Source: Chloroflexia bacterium SDU3-3
GTDB lineage: Bacteria > Chloroflexota > Chloroflexia > Chloroflexales > Roseiflexaceae
Length of the DNA: 38,982 nt
Direction: 5' to 3'
Assembly: GCA_009268125.1 (NCBI GenBank)
Contig: WBOU01000027.1
Coordinates: forward strand, 1-38,982
Position 1 is the stretch's first letter. The number at the start of each line of letters is the position of its first letter. Of this stretch, positions 30,043-37,345 are shown one piece after another. Both the position numbers and the translations under genes were made by a program. The notes beneath the pieces were generated by a model. The model saw nothing but the letters and a program-made list of their open reading frames with translations. It made no database searches and was not told the origin of the DNA.

Positions 30043-31671
30043 CTACCGCGCGGGCAGGCGCACGCTGGGGCCAGCGCCGGGCGCGTGGGCCAGGATGAGC
30101 GTGGTGCGCCCCGCCGCGAAGCGGTCGAGCGCCTCGCGCACGCTGCGGTCGGTCACGGGGTCGAGGTTGGCGGTGGCCTCGTCGAGGATGAGCATGGGCG
30201 CGTCGCGCAGCATGGCGCGGGCCAGGGCCAGCCGCTGGCGCTCGCCGCCGCTCAGCTGGGTGCCATCCTCGCCCACCGGCGTATCGAGGCCCTTGGGCAG
30301 CCGCGCCAGCAGTTCGCCGAGCTGGGCCTGCTGGCACACCGCCAGCAGCTGCTCGTCGCTGGCATCGGCGCGGGCCAGCAGCAGGTTGTCGCGGATGGTC
30401 GAGTTGAACAGGTGGGTCTGCTGGGCCACCACGCTGAACAGGCCGCGCGCCTGCTCGGGGTCAAGCTCGCGCAGCTCTCGCCCGCCGATGCGGATGCTAC
30501 CCTCGCGGTACTCCCAGAAGCGCAGCAGCAGGCTGGCCAGCGTGCTCTTGCCCGCCCCGCTGGCCCCGGCCACCGTCAGCCGCCCGCCCTGGGGCACCGC
30601 GAAGCTCAGGCCATCCAGCGCGTAGGGCTGGCCCTCGGCGTAGCGGAAGCGCAGGCCGCGCACCTCCAGATCGTAGCGCTGCGGCGCGGGGGCTGGCTGG
30701 CTGGGCGCGGCCACCTCGGGCGGCGCGTCGATCAGCTCGAACAGGCGGCTGGCGGCGGCGTGGCTGCTCTCCATGTGCTGCACCGCCAGCGCCAGCGGCT
30801 GCACCGCCTCGAAGCTGGCGATGGCCGTGAGCGGCAGCAGCGCCAGAAACTCCCCGGCAAGCTGGCCGCCGCTCACCAGCGGGATGGCCATGCCCAGGAT
30901 GGTGACGCTGGCCATGCCGGTGAGCAGCGCGCCCAGCGCCAGCCCCAGCCCGCGCACCAGCGCCATGCGCTCCTGCGCCCGCGCCAGCCGCTGGCCCAGC
31001 TCGGCCACCCGGCGCTGGTGCTCGCCCGACCGCCCGAAGGCCAGCAGGTCGGCGTCGCCGCGCACCCCATCCGCCAGGGCGCGGCTGAGCGCGGTGCGCA
31101 GCGCCACCGCCTCGCCCGCCGGGTACCTGCTGAGCCAGCGGGTGGCCAGCGGCAGCGCCACGCCGGTGAGCAGCAGGAAGGCCAGCAGCGCCAGCCCTAG
31201 CCCCGCCGAGAAGCTGCCCACGATGGCGCAGGCCACCGCCACCACCAGCGCCGAGGCCACCGGCGGCACCACCACGCGCACATAGAAATCCTGCAGGCTC
31301 TCCACATCGGCCCCGATGCGGGCGAACAGGTCGCCGCTGTGGTAGCCCATCAGCCGCGCCGGGGCCAGCGGCTCGATGGCGGTGTAGAACCAGGTGCGCA
31401 GCCGCGCCAGGATGCGGAACGTGACCGCGTGGGTGGCGTAGCGCTCGGCGTAGCGCAGCCCGGCCCGCAGCAGCGCGAACAGCCGCACATAGGTGGGCAC
31501 CAGCCCCAGGTCGGCGATGGATGTGACCAGCGCGGCCTTGGAGATTAGGTAGGCCGACATGGCCATGAGGCCCACGCTCACGCCCACCGTAGCGAAGTTC
31601 AGCAGCACGGCCAGGGCGATCAGCCAGCGGAAGGGCCAGACCAGCCGCAGCAGTCGGGAGATCACGCGCAT
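30043..31671 (-). CDS. cydC: CydC subunit of the cysteine/glutathione ABC exporter (C-terminally short)
   Basis: This 542-aa half-transporter has six membrane helices (about 10-310). Its nucleotide-binding domain has Walker A GASGAGKST (369-377), signature LSGGE (473-477) and Walker B LILDE (494-498). With CydD it exports cysteine/glutathione to the periplasm and is required for cytochrome bd assembly. The switch His529 is present, but only 13 residues follow, ending SVRLPAR. The partner CydD has 49 residues after the same His. The final helix and D-loop-to-end segment are thus missing. Function may be partly impaired. Overlaps the cydD stop by 10 bases. Confidence 0.87.
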   Translation of the reverse strand: MRVISRLLRLVWPFRWLIALAVLLNFATVGVSVGLMAMSAYLISKAALVTSIADLGLVPTYVRLFALLRAGLRYAERYATHAVTFRILARLRTWFYTAIEPLAPARLMGYHSGDLFARIGADVESLQDFYVRVVVPPVASALVVAVACAIVGSFSAGLGLALLAFLLLTGVALPLATRWLSRYPAGEAVALRTALSRALADGVRGDADLLAFGRSGEHQRRVAELGQRLARAQERMALVRGLGLALGALLTGMASVTILGMAIPLVSGGQLAGEFLALLPLTAIASFEAVQPLALAVQHMESSHAAASRLFELIDAPPEVAAPSQPAPAPQRYDLEVRGLRFRYAEGQPYALDGLSFAVPQGGRLTVAGASGAGKSTLASLLLRFWEYREGSIRIGGRELRELDPEQARGLFSVVAQQTHLFNSTIRDNLLLARADASDEQLLAVCQQAQLGELLARLPKGLDTPVGEDGTQLSGGERQRLALARAMLRDAPMLILDEATANLDPVTDRSVREALDRFAAGRTTLILAHAPGAGPSVRLPAR

Positions 31672-33407
31672 AGGTTTTGCTCCTCGTAGCGGGCCACCAG
31701 CTCGCGGTAGGCTGGGCTTTGCTCCAGCAGCTGGGCGTGGGTTCCGCTCGCGGCCACCCTGCCCCGCTCCAGCAGCACGATCTGGTCGGCGCTGTAGGCC
31801 ATGCGCAGCCGGTGAGCGATCAGCAGCACGGTGCGGCCTTGGGCGTAGTCCGCCAGCGCGCGCTGGATGGCCGCCTCGCTCTCGTCATCCAGGTGCGACG
31901 TGGCCTCATCCAGCACCAGCAGCGGCGCATCCATCAGGAGGGCGCGGGCCAGGGCCACGCGCTGCTGCTGGCCGCCGCTTAGGCGCGCGCCATCCTCGCC
32001 CAGTGGCGTGTCGTAGCCCTGCGGCAGCGCCGCGATGAAGCGGTGCGCGTCGGCCACTTGGGCGGCGGCCACCACCTCATCCATGGTCGCGGCGGGCCGC
32101 CCCAGGCGGATGTTCTCCAGCACTGTGCCGCTGAACAGGTGCGGGCGCTGCGGCACGTAGGCGATGCAGCCGCGCCACGCCGCCGTGTCAAACTGGTCGA
32201 TTGGCACGCCGTCGGCCAAAATCTGGCCCGCGTCGGGCTGGGCGAAGCGCAGCAGCAGGCTGGCCAGCGTGCTCTTGCCCGCGCCGCTGGAGCCGACCAC
32301 GGCCGTGACCTTGCCGCTGGGCACGTCGAGCGTGCAGCCGTCCAGCGCGGGCTGGCTGCCCGCGCGGTAGGCCAGCCGCACCCCCGCGAAGCGCAGCGCG
32401 GGCGGCCCCTGCGGCGGGTTTTGGCCGCTGGCGGGCGCGGCGGGCTTTGGCTCGGCCAGGATGCCCGCGATGCGCCGCGCCGCCTCGGCCCCCGCCGTGC
32501 CAGCGTGGTACTTGAGCGAGAGCTGGCGCAGCGGCAGGAAGAACTCGGGCGTGATCAGCAGCACCGCCAGGGCCTGCTGGAACGGCACCATGCCCTCCAG
32601 CAGCCGCCAGCTCACCTCCAGCGCCACCAGCGCGGTGGCCGCCGTCGCGCCCCACTCCAGCACCAGCGAGGTCTGGAAGGCGGTGCGCAGCACATCCATG
32701 GTGGTGCTGCCGTAGCGCTCGCCGATGGCCGCGATGTTGGCGGCCTGCTCGCGGCTGCGCCCGAACAGCTTCAGCGTGGTCAGGCCGCGCAGCATGTCTA
32801 GGAAGTACGAGGCCATCCAGCGCATCTCCTCGAAGCGCCGCTCGGTCAGGTCGCGAGTCTTCAGCCCGATCAGGGCCAGCAGCAGCACTAGGATAGGCCC
32901 TGCGAACAGCATCACCGCCGAGGTGAGCGGGTCGACCCACAGCACCAGGGCCAGCACCAGCAGCGGCACTACGGCGGCCAGCTGGCGGGCGGGTAGGAAC
33001 TGGCTCACGTACTCGTCCAGCGCCTCGATGTGCTCGGATGCGGCCTGCACCAGCGCGCCGCCCGGCTGCGCGGCGGTGTAGCGCGGCCCCAGCGCCAGCA
33101 GGTGGGCCACCAGCCGCGTGCGCACGGCCCGCTTCAGGTGGCTGGCGGCGCGCTGGGCCAGCCACTCGGCCAGCCACACCAGCGCGGCGCGCACGGCCAC
33201 CAGCGCGGCGGCCCCGCCCAGCGCGGGCGCGGCCCAGGCCAGGTCGCGCCCGCGCTGCATGAACACGCCGTCGATGGCGTAGGCCAGCAGCAGCAGCTGG
33301 GCGCATGTGCACATCGCCGCCGCCACCTGCAGCGCCACGGCGGCCATGCCCAGCGCGCGTGCCGCGGGCGACTGGCCCAGGATCTGTCTCTCGGGGGATC
33401 TGCTCAT
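31662..33407 (-). CDS. cydD: CydD subunit of the cysteine/glutathione ABC exporter
   Basis: This 581-aa half-transporter has an N-terminal membrane domain (about 20-310) and an ABC domain with Walker A GSSGAGKS (372-379), signature LSGGQ (476-480), Walker B LVLDE (497-501), H-loop His532, and a normal C-terminal segment QIVLLERGRVAASGTH. It partners CydC. ATG 33407 was preferred to a TTG at 33449, which would add 14 residues. It follows cydB on the same strand but with a 611-bp gap (33408-34018), not the usual close junction. Confidence 0.9.
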   Translation of the reverse strand: MSRSPERQILGQSPAARALGMAAVALQVAAAMCTCAQLLLLAYAIDGVFMQRGRDLAWAAPALGGAAALVAVRAALVWLAEWLAQRAASHLKRAVRTRLVAHLLALGPRYTAAQPGGALVQAASEHIEALDEYVSQFLPARQLAAVVPLLVLALVLWVDPLTSAVMLFAGPILVLLLALIGLKTRDLTERRFEEMRWMASYFLDMLRGLTTLKLFGRSREQAANIAAIGERYGSTTMDVLRTAFQTSLVLEWGATAATALVALEVSWRLLEGMVPFQQALAVLLITPEFFLPLRQLSLKYHAGTAGAEAARRIAGILAEPKPAAPASGQNPPQGPPALRFAGVRLAYRAGSQPALDGCTLDVPSGKVTAVVGSSGAGKSTLASLLLRFAQPDAGQILADGVPIDQFDTAAWRGCIAYVPQRPHLFSGTVLENIRLGRPAATMDEVVAAAQVADAHRFIAALPQGYDTPLGEDGARLSGGQQQRVALARALLMDAPLLVLDEATSHLDDESEAAIQRALADYAQGRTVLLIAHRLRMAYSADQIVLLERGRVAASGTHAQLLEQSPAYRELVARYEEQNLCA

Positions 33408-33656
33408 AGTGGTGTGGGGGTCGCCGCGAATGGGCGGTGTTTCCTGCAATTAGGTGCGGTTGGCTTTTTTAAATAAGAAATGGGGCGAACTGGAAGGATC
33501 GTGCTTTTTGTACAAAAATACGCGCTATCGACTATAGAGGTGGCTGAAGATCATAGGGCGTGGAGCCTCGGCAAGTGTTATTTTTATGGGCAGGCATCTG
33601 AATGCTGAAAACAAGCCCTGCGCCCATGTCGCATGCAAAGCCTGATGGCTGCTCCA

Positions 33657-33840
33657 CCCCACCGCCTGGCCCATGCGGCGAAGGTGCTACTCGCGCAAAC
33701 TGGCCATATGCACGAACACCAGCCGCTAGGGAACGGCACGGGAATGCTCAACATTGGAGGTTCGAAGGGGGCATTGCCCCCTCGCGGGGTCGCTAGGGGC
33801 AGGCCCCTAGCCGCCGCCCGCGTAGGGCATCCACCCACCA
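33657..33840 (+). repeat. R2 repeat, copy C
   Basis: A 184-base copy has the same order of blocks as copies A and B: CCCATGCGGCGAAGGTG, GGCCATATGCACGAACACC, TTCGAAGGGGGCATTGCC, CTAGGGGCAGGCCCCTAG and a terminal GGGCATCCACCCACCA. Seven kilobases separate it from copies A and B. Confidence 0.85.
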
Positions 33841-33875
33841 TAAAAGAGGAACCGTCACCATTGATGTAATCATCA

Positions 33876-33926
33876 GGTCATCCCGACCGGGCAACGCTGC
33901 AAGCATTGCCTACGGTCGGGATGACC
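33876..33926. repeat. Long stem-loop in the cydB-cydD gap
   Basis: A 13-bp perfect outer stem (33876-33888 with 33914-33926) encloses an inner GGCAA/TTGCC pair and a short loop. On the minus strand it lies between cydB and cydD and could stop or stall cydAB transcripts. A related but degraded sequence follows the partial R2 copy at about 27126-27175. Confidence 0.75.
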
Positions 33927-33950
33927 CAAACCGACGCGGAACTACCCTCA

Positions 33951-33970
33951 AAAGTGACACCATGTGAGGG
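33951..33970 (+). repeat. R3 left arm, copy 3
   Basis: The 20 bases of the R3 arm are identical to the copies at 26607 and 27036; the matching right arm is degraded (CCCTATGTGTCGCAC at about 33989-34003). Only about 50 bases separate it from the cydB stop. Confidence 0.85.
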
Positions 33971-34018
33971 CTGCCACGCCACCCCTGGCCCTATGTGTCG
34001 CACATTGCAAGGCGGCGG

Positions 34019-35035
34019 CTAGTAGCTGTTGCTGCCGATCTTCACCTTTCCCCGGAAGATATAGTAGACCCCAGCGGTGTACAGCAGCACAAAGGGCAGG
34101 CCGATGGCCGTGATGATTAGCATCACCGTCAGCGTGTTGGGCTGCGAGGCCGCGTTGAACACCGTGAGCGTGTGGGCCGGGTCAATGGTCGAGATCAGCA
34201 GGTTGGGGTACAGCCCCACGCCCACCGAGGCCAGCAGCAGACCGATCACCGCGCTGGACGCCACGAACGCGCCGAGATCCGCGCCCTTGCGCAGCAGCCA
34301 CCACGAGAGCGCCATCGAGCCGAGCGCCAGCGCGGGGAACACCACCGGCCAGATCTCGGCCAGGTAGCGCTCCGTCACCGACTCGTGGAAGGCCACGGCG
34401 GCGATTACCGACAGCGTGTTCAGCACCACGAAGGCGATCATCAGCTTGGGGGTGAGCTTGCGGATTCGCTCCTGGAGCGCGCCCTCGGTCTTCAGGTTCA
34501 GGTAGAGCGCGCCGTGCATGGCCATCATCACGATGGTGGTCAGGCCGATCAGCACCGCGAAGGGCGTGAGCAGCTGGAACAGGTTGGCGCGGATGATGCC
34601 CTCGCCATCCACCGGCACGCCGCTGATGATGTTGCCGAAGGCCACGCCCAGCAGCAGCGCCAGCGCCAGCGACGACGTGAAGAAGGTGGCATCCCAGAAC
34701 GAGCGCCAGCCCTTGCCCTTCTCCTTGCTGCGGAAGTCGATCGCCACTGTGCGCAGGATCAGGAACAGCAGCACCAGCATCATGGCGGTGTAGAAGCCCG
34801 AGAACAGCGTAGCGTAGACGTGCGGGAAGGCTGCGAACAGCACGCCGCCACCCACCACCAGCCAGACCTCGTTGCCATCCCACACCGGTCCGATGCTGTT
34901 CAGCAGGATGCGCCGATCCTCATCGGTCTTGGCCACAAAGAGGTGCAGGATGCCCACGCCGAGGTCGAACCCATCGAGGATGAGGTACCCGGCGATGATC
35001 ACCACAAATAGCACAAACCAGATCGTGTTAAGCAT
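34019..35035 (-). CDS. cydB: Cytochrome bd oxidase subunit II
   Basis: This 338-aa protein has eight or so membrane helices and the subunit-II landmarks FDLGVG, SIGPVWDGNEVWLV (about 50-63) and AAFPHVYATLFSGFY. It forms the heterodimer with CydA and helps bind heme. The ATG overlaps the cydA stop by 8 bases. It is followed by the 611-bp repeat-filled gap. Confidence 0.95.
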   Translation of the reverse strand: MLNTIWFVLFVVIIAGYLILDGFDLGVGILHLFVAKTDEDRRILLNSIGPVWDGNEVWLVVGGGVLFAAFPHVYATLFSGFYTAMMLVLLFLILRTVAIDFRSKEKGKGWRSFWDATFFTSSLALALLLGVAFGNIISGVPVDGEGIIRANLFQLLTPFAVLIGLTTIVMMAMHGALYLNLKTEGALQERIRKLTPKLMIAFVVLNTLSVIAAVAFHESVTERYLAEIWPVVFPALALGSMALSWWLLRKGADLGAFVASSAVIGLLLASVGVGLYPNLLISTIDPAHTLTVFNAASQPNTLTVMLIITAIGLPFVLLYTAGVYYIFRGKVKIGSNSY

Positions 35036-36443
35036 CCTGCCCCCCTAGCTCCGATCGCGCCTTGCGACCGAAGATCTCGCGGAATGTGTCCGGCAGCGAG
35101 TTCACCGCCACGTTCGCGTCGAGCGGGTCGGGGCCGTGCTGGATCTTGTTGTTGAGCAGGTAGATGAACAGGAACAGCAGGATGATGTAGAGGATGATGA
35201 AGATCGCCAGCGAGAAGATCAGGTCGGCTGGGGTCAGCCCAGGCGAGACCGCATCTTGGGTGCGCAGCAGGCCGGTGACGATCCACGGCTGTCGCCCGAT
35301 CTCGGCGGTCCACCACCCGGCGGCGGTGGCGACCTCGGCCACGAAGATGCTGGAGACGAACAGCCAGAGCGCCCAGCGCATCTTGGCGATCTTCTCCTTA
35401 TTGAAGTACATGTAGAGGCCCAAGATGCCCAGCCCAACGAACGCGCCGCCCATCAGGATCATCATGTGGTACGACTGGAAGGTCAGGTTGACCGGCGGGC
35501 GCTGGTCGGCGGGGATGTCGTTCAGGCCCGTCACCACGCCGTTCACGTCGTAGGTGGCCAGCAGGCTCAGCAGGCAGGGTACGGCGATGCCGTGGGTCTG
35601 CTGGTTAGCCTCATCCACCCAGCCCACAATGTGCATCGGCGCGCACGACTGGGTCTCCCACACGCCCTCCATGGCGGCCAGCTTGGCGGGCTGGTAGCGC
35701 GTCACCACCTCGGCGCTCTGCGAGCCGAGCAGCACCAGCTGCAGCACGGTGAACACCGCGAAGTAGGGCAGCACCACGCGGAAGTTCTCGCGCGCTAGCT
35801 CGACGTGGCGGTTGTGCAGCAGGTACCAGGCGCTCACGCTCAGCATGAACGCCGCGCCCACCATCCACGCCCCCACGCAGATATGGCCGATGCGCACCAG
35901 GAAGGAGGGCGTGAATACCACCTGGCTGAAGCTGGTCATCACCGCCTCCATGCCGCGCGTGCCCTGGATGATCTCGTAGCCGCTGGGGGTCTGCATCCAC
36001 GAGTTGGCCATCACGATCCACAGCGCGCTGAAGTGCGCGCCCAGCGCCACCAAGAAGATCGAGGTGAGCCACATGCGCGGCCCCAGGCGCTCGCCGCCGA
36101 ACAGCATGAGGCCCAGGAAGCCGCCCTCAAGGAAGAAGGCGAAGATGCCCTCGGCGGCCAGCAGGCTGCCGAAGATATTGCCGACAAAGCGCGAGTAGTT
36201 GGCCCAGTTCATGCCGAACTCGAACTCTTGGACCACGCCGGTGGCGATGCCAAGCGCGAACACCAGGCCGTAGATCTTGACCCAGAAAAACGATAGCTCG
36301 CGCCAGAGCGGGTTTTTGGTGCGCACGTAGAGCAGCCCCAGCACCACCATCATGAACCCGAGGCCGATCGAGATGGGCGGGTAGATGTAGTGGAAGGTTG
36401 CCGTCAGCGCAAATTGCACCTGGGAGAGAAACACTGTGTCCAT
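35028..36443 (-). CDS. cydA: Cytochrome bd oxidase subunit I
   Basis: This 471-aa protein has the heme ligand His18 (FALTATFHYIYPPISIG), the conserved EFEFGMNW, the acidic pair in AAEGIFAFFLEGGFLGL, a short Q loop (QPAKLAAMEG), a Met-containing SYHMMILMGG and the GRQPWIVTGLLRT block. This is a high-affinity quinol:O2 oxidase. The short Q loop marks the S-type common in Gram-positives and related phyla. ATG 36443 was chosen because AAGG sits 8-9 bases upstream and the family starts MDTVFL; ATG 36449 would add two residues. Operon: cydA-cydB-cydD-cydC. Confidence 0.95.
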   Translation of the reverse strand: MDTVFLSQVQFALTATFHYIYPPISIGLGFMMVVLGLLYVRTKNPLWRELSFFWVKIYGLVFALGIATGVVQEFEFGMNWANYSRFVGNIFGSLLAAEGIFAFFLEGGFLGLMLFGGERLGPRMWLTSIFLVALGAHFSALWIVMANSWMQTPSGYEIIQGTRGMEAVMTSFSQVVFTPSFLVRIGHICVGAWMVGAAFMLSVSAWYLLHNRHVELARENFRVVLPYFAVFTVLQLVLLGSQSAEVVTRYQPAKLAAMEGVWETQSCAPMHIVGWVDEANQQTHGIAVPCLLSLLATYDVNGVVTGLNDIPADQRPPVNLTFQSYHMMILMGGAFVGLGILGLYMYFNKEKIAKMRWALWLFVSSIFVAEVATAAGWWTAEIGRQPWIVTGLLRTQDAVSPGLTPADLIFSLAIFIILYIILLFLFIYLLNNKIQHGPDPLDANVAVNSLPDTFREIFGRKARSELGGQDA

Positions 36444-36456
36444 GGGCATACCTTGA

Positions 36457-36485
36457 ATGTGCAAAGTTTCACAAACACTATTATA
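36457..36485 (-). promoter_or_regulatory. cydA promoter region with Rex-like operator
   Basis: On the minus strand a perfect TATAAT lies at 36480-36485. Downstream of it, at 36457-36474, is TTGTGAAACTTTGCACAT, which matches the Rex operator pattern (TTGTGAA-N4-TTCACAA) perfectly in the first half and at five of seven positions in the second. The site overlaps the expected transcription start, so binding would repress cydA. No -35 is clear. Assignment to Rex is inference. Confidence 0.5.
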
Positions 36486-36524
36486 CACACCATGGTCAAG
36501 CGTTTTGCGGCTTGTAGCATCGAG

Positions 36525-36995
36525 CTAGGCTCGCCAGAAGCCCTCGTGCGGTAGCCGCGCCTCGTCTTCCAGCAGCGGCCCCACCACCTCCACCGGGCGC
36601 TGGCTGCGGGCAAAGACCTCGCGGCAGGGCAGGTAGAGGTGCTCGGGCGAGGGGCCGACGATCTCGTAGAGCGTGGTCTCGGCCAGGGCGTACACCACCC
36701 GCCCGATGTTGCCCCAGTGCATGGCGGCGGCGCACATGGCGCACGGCTCGGTGCTGGTGTAGAGCGTGCAGGCCGCAAGCTGCTCGGCGGAGAACTGGGC
36801 CGAGGCCAAACGCATCAGGTTGGCCTCGGCGTGGCCGGTGCAGTCGCGCCCCGTCACCACGCTGTTCTCGGCGGTCAGCAGCACGTGGCCCTCGGCGTCG
36901 GCCAGCAGCGCGCCGAAGGGGTGGTTGCCATGCTCGCGGGCCTGCTGGGCGATGCGGATGGCGTGCCGGAGGTGTAGAAGGTCGCGGTCGGTCAT
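36525..36995 (-). CDS. Nucleoside/guanine deaminase (CMP/dCMP deaminase fold)
   Basis: This 156-aa zinc enzyme has the motifs H-A-E (His55, Glu57) and P-C-x-x-C (Pro84, Cys85, Cys88), which bind zinc and the proton shuttle, followed by AMHWGNIGRVVYAL. The C-terminal stretch REVFARSQRPVEVVGPLLEDEA is typical of the GuaD/nucleoside deaminase branch. The substrate may be guanine or a cytidine-type base. ATG 36995 was preferred to an upstream start at 37061, which lies in the repeat-rich promoter. Read toward cydA but with its own upstream region. Confidence 0.88.
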   Translation of the reverse strand: MTDRDLLHLRHAIRIAQQAREHGNHPFGALLADAEGHVLLTAENSVVTGRDCTGHAEANLMRLASAQFSAEQLAACTLYTSTEPCAMCAAAMHWGNIGRVVYALAETTLYEIVGPSPEHLYLPCREVFARSQRPVEVVGPLLEDEARLPHEGFWRA

Positions 36996-37345
36996 TGTGG
37001 TGCTCCTTAATGTTGGCAGGAAGCTGGTTGCGCGATGACAACCATAGTTGTGGGATGACAACCATAGAAATTGCGCTAGGGCAATTCAAGCCTCATGACA
37101 CCATACTATACATGGTTTCAATATCTGGCTAAGGTGGTTTGGCGCGTCGACAATGAAAAGATACGTGTATAGTAGCTTTTTTAACAACAGATTGGCCGAA
37201 AAATATGCTTTACACATCAGTTTAATAGCTTTATAATCGCAAGCGTACGTGCTCGGATGCCTCTTCCTACATAGTTCCTACCCTGGTATATTTTAAAAAA
37301 GCCGCACTTGGTATCTGGCTTTTCTTTTGAAGGACAGGTTGCGCG
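36996..37345. other. Gene-free divergent region before the eCIS-core gene
   Basis: AT-rich. On the minus strand TTAGCC (37127-37132) and TATAGT (37105-37110), 16 bases apart, may start the deaminase. On the plus strand TATAGT (37168-37173) may be the -10 of the eCIS-core gene, without a good -35. A hairpin AAAAGCC/GGCTTTT (37297-37303 and 37317-37323) lies 22 bases before the plus ATG and could attenuate that transcript. The operator-like repeats are listed separately. Confidence 0.4.
37034..37067 (-). promoter_or_regulatory. Twin 14-bp direct repeats (candidate operator)
   Basis: GATGACAACCATAG occurs at 37034-37047 and 37054-37067, with starts exactly 20 bases apart, about two helical turns. 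The first copy extends to an inverted ACAAC/GTTGT pair. Both copies lie about 40-70 bases upstream of the deaminase ATG, so two protein dimers could sit on the same DNA face. Confidence 0.45.

Larger units (their letters stand above)
33408..34018. other. Gene-free gap between cydB and cydD, repeat-filled
   Basis: No gene lies here. The gap carries R2 copy C (33657), a long stem-loop (33876-33926) and an R3 arm (33951). Nearer cydD (about 33440-33560) the DNA is AT-rich; a minus-strand TATAGT at about 33532-33537 could be a -10, without a good -35. Nothing else is recognised. Confidence 0.75.

Noticed and set aside
31559-34883. Long open frames on the strand opposite or in other frames over cydBDC
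   Set aside because: They are shadows of ABC-transporter and oxidase genes with clear motifs in the chosen frame.
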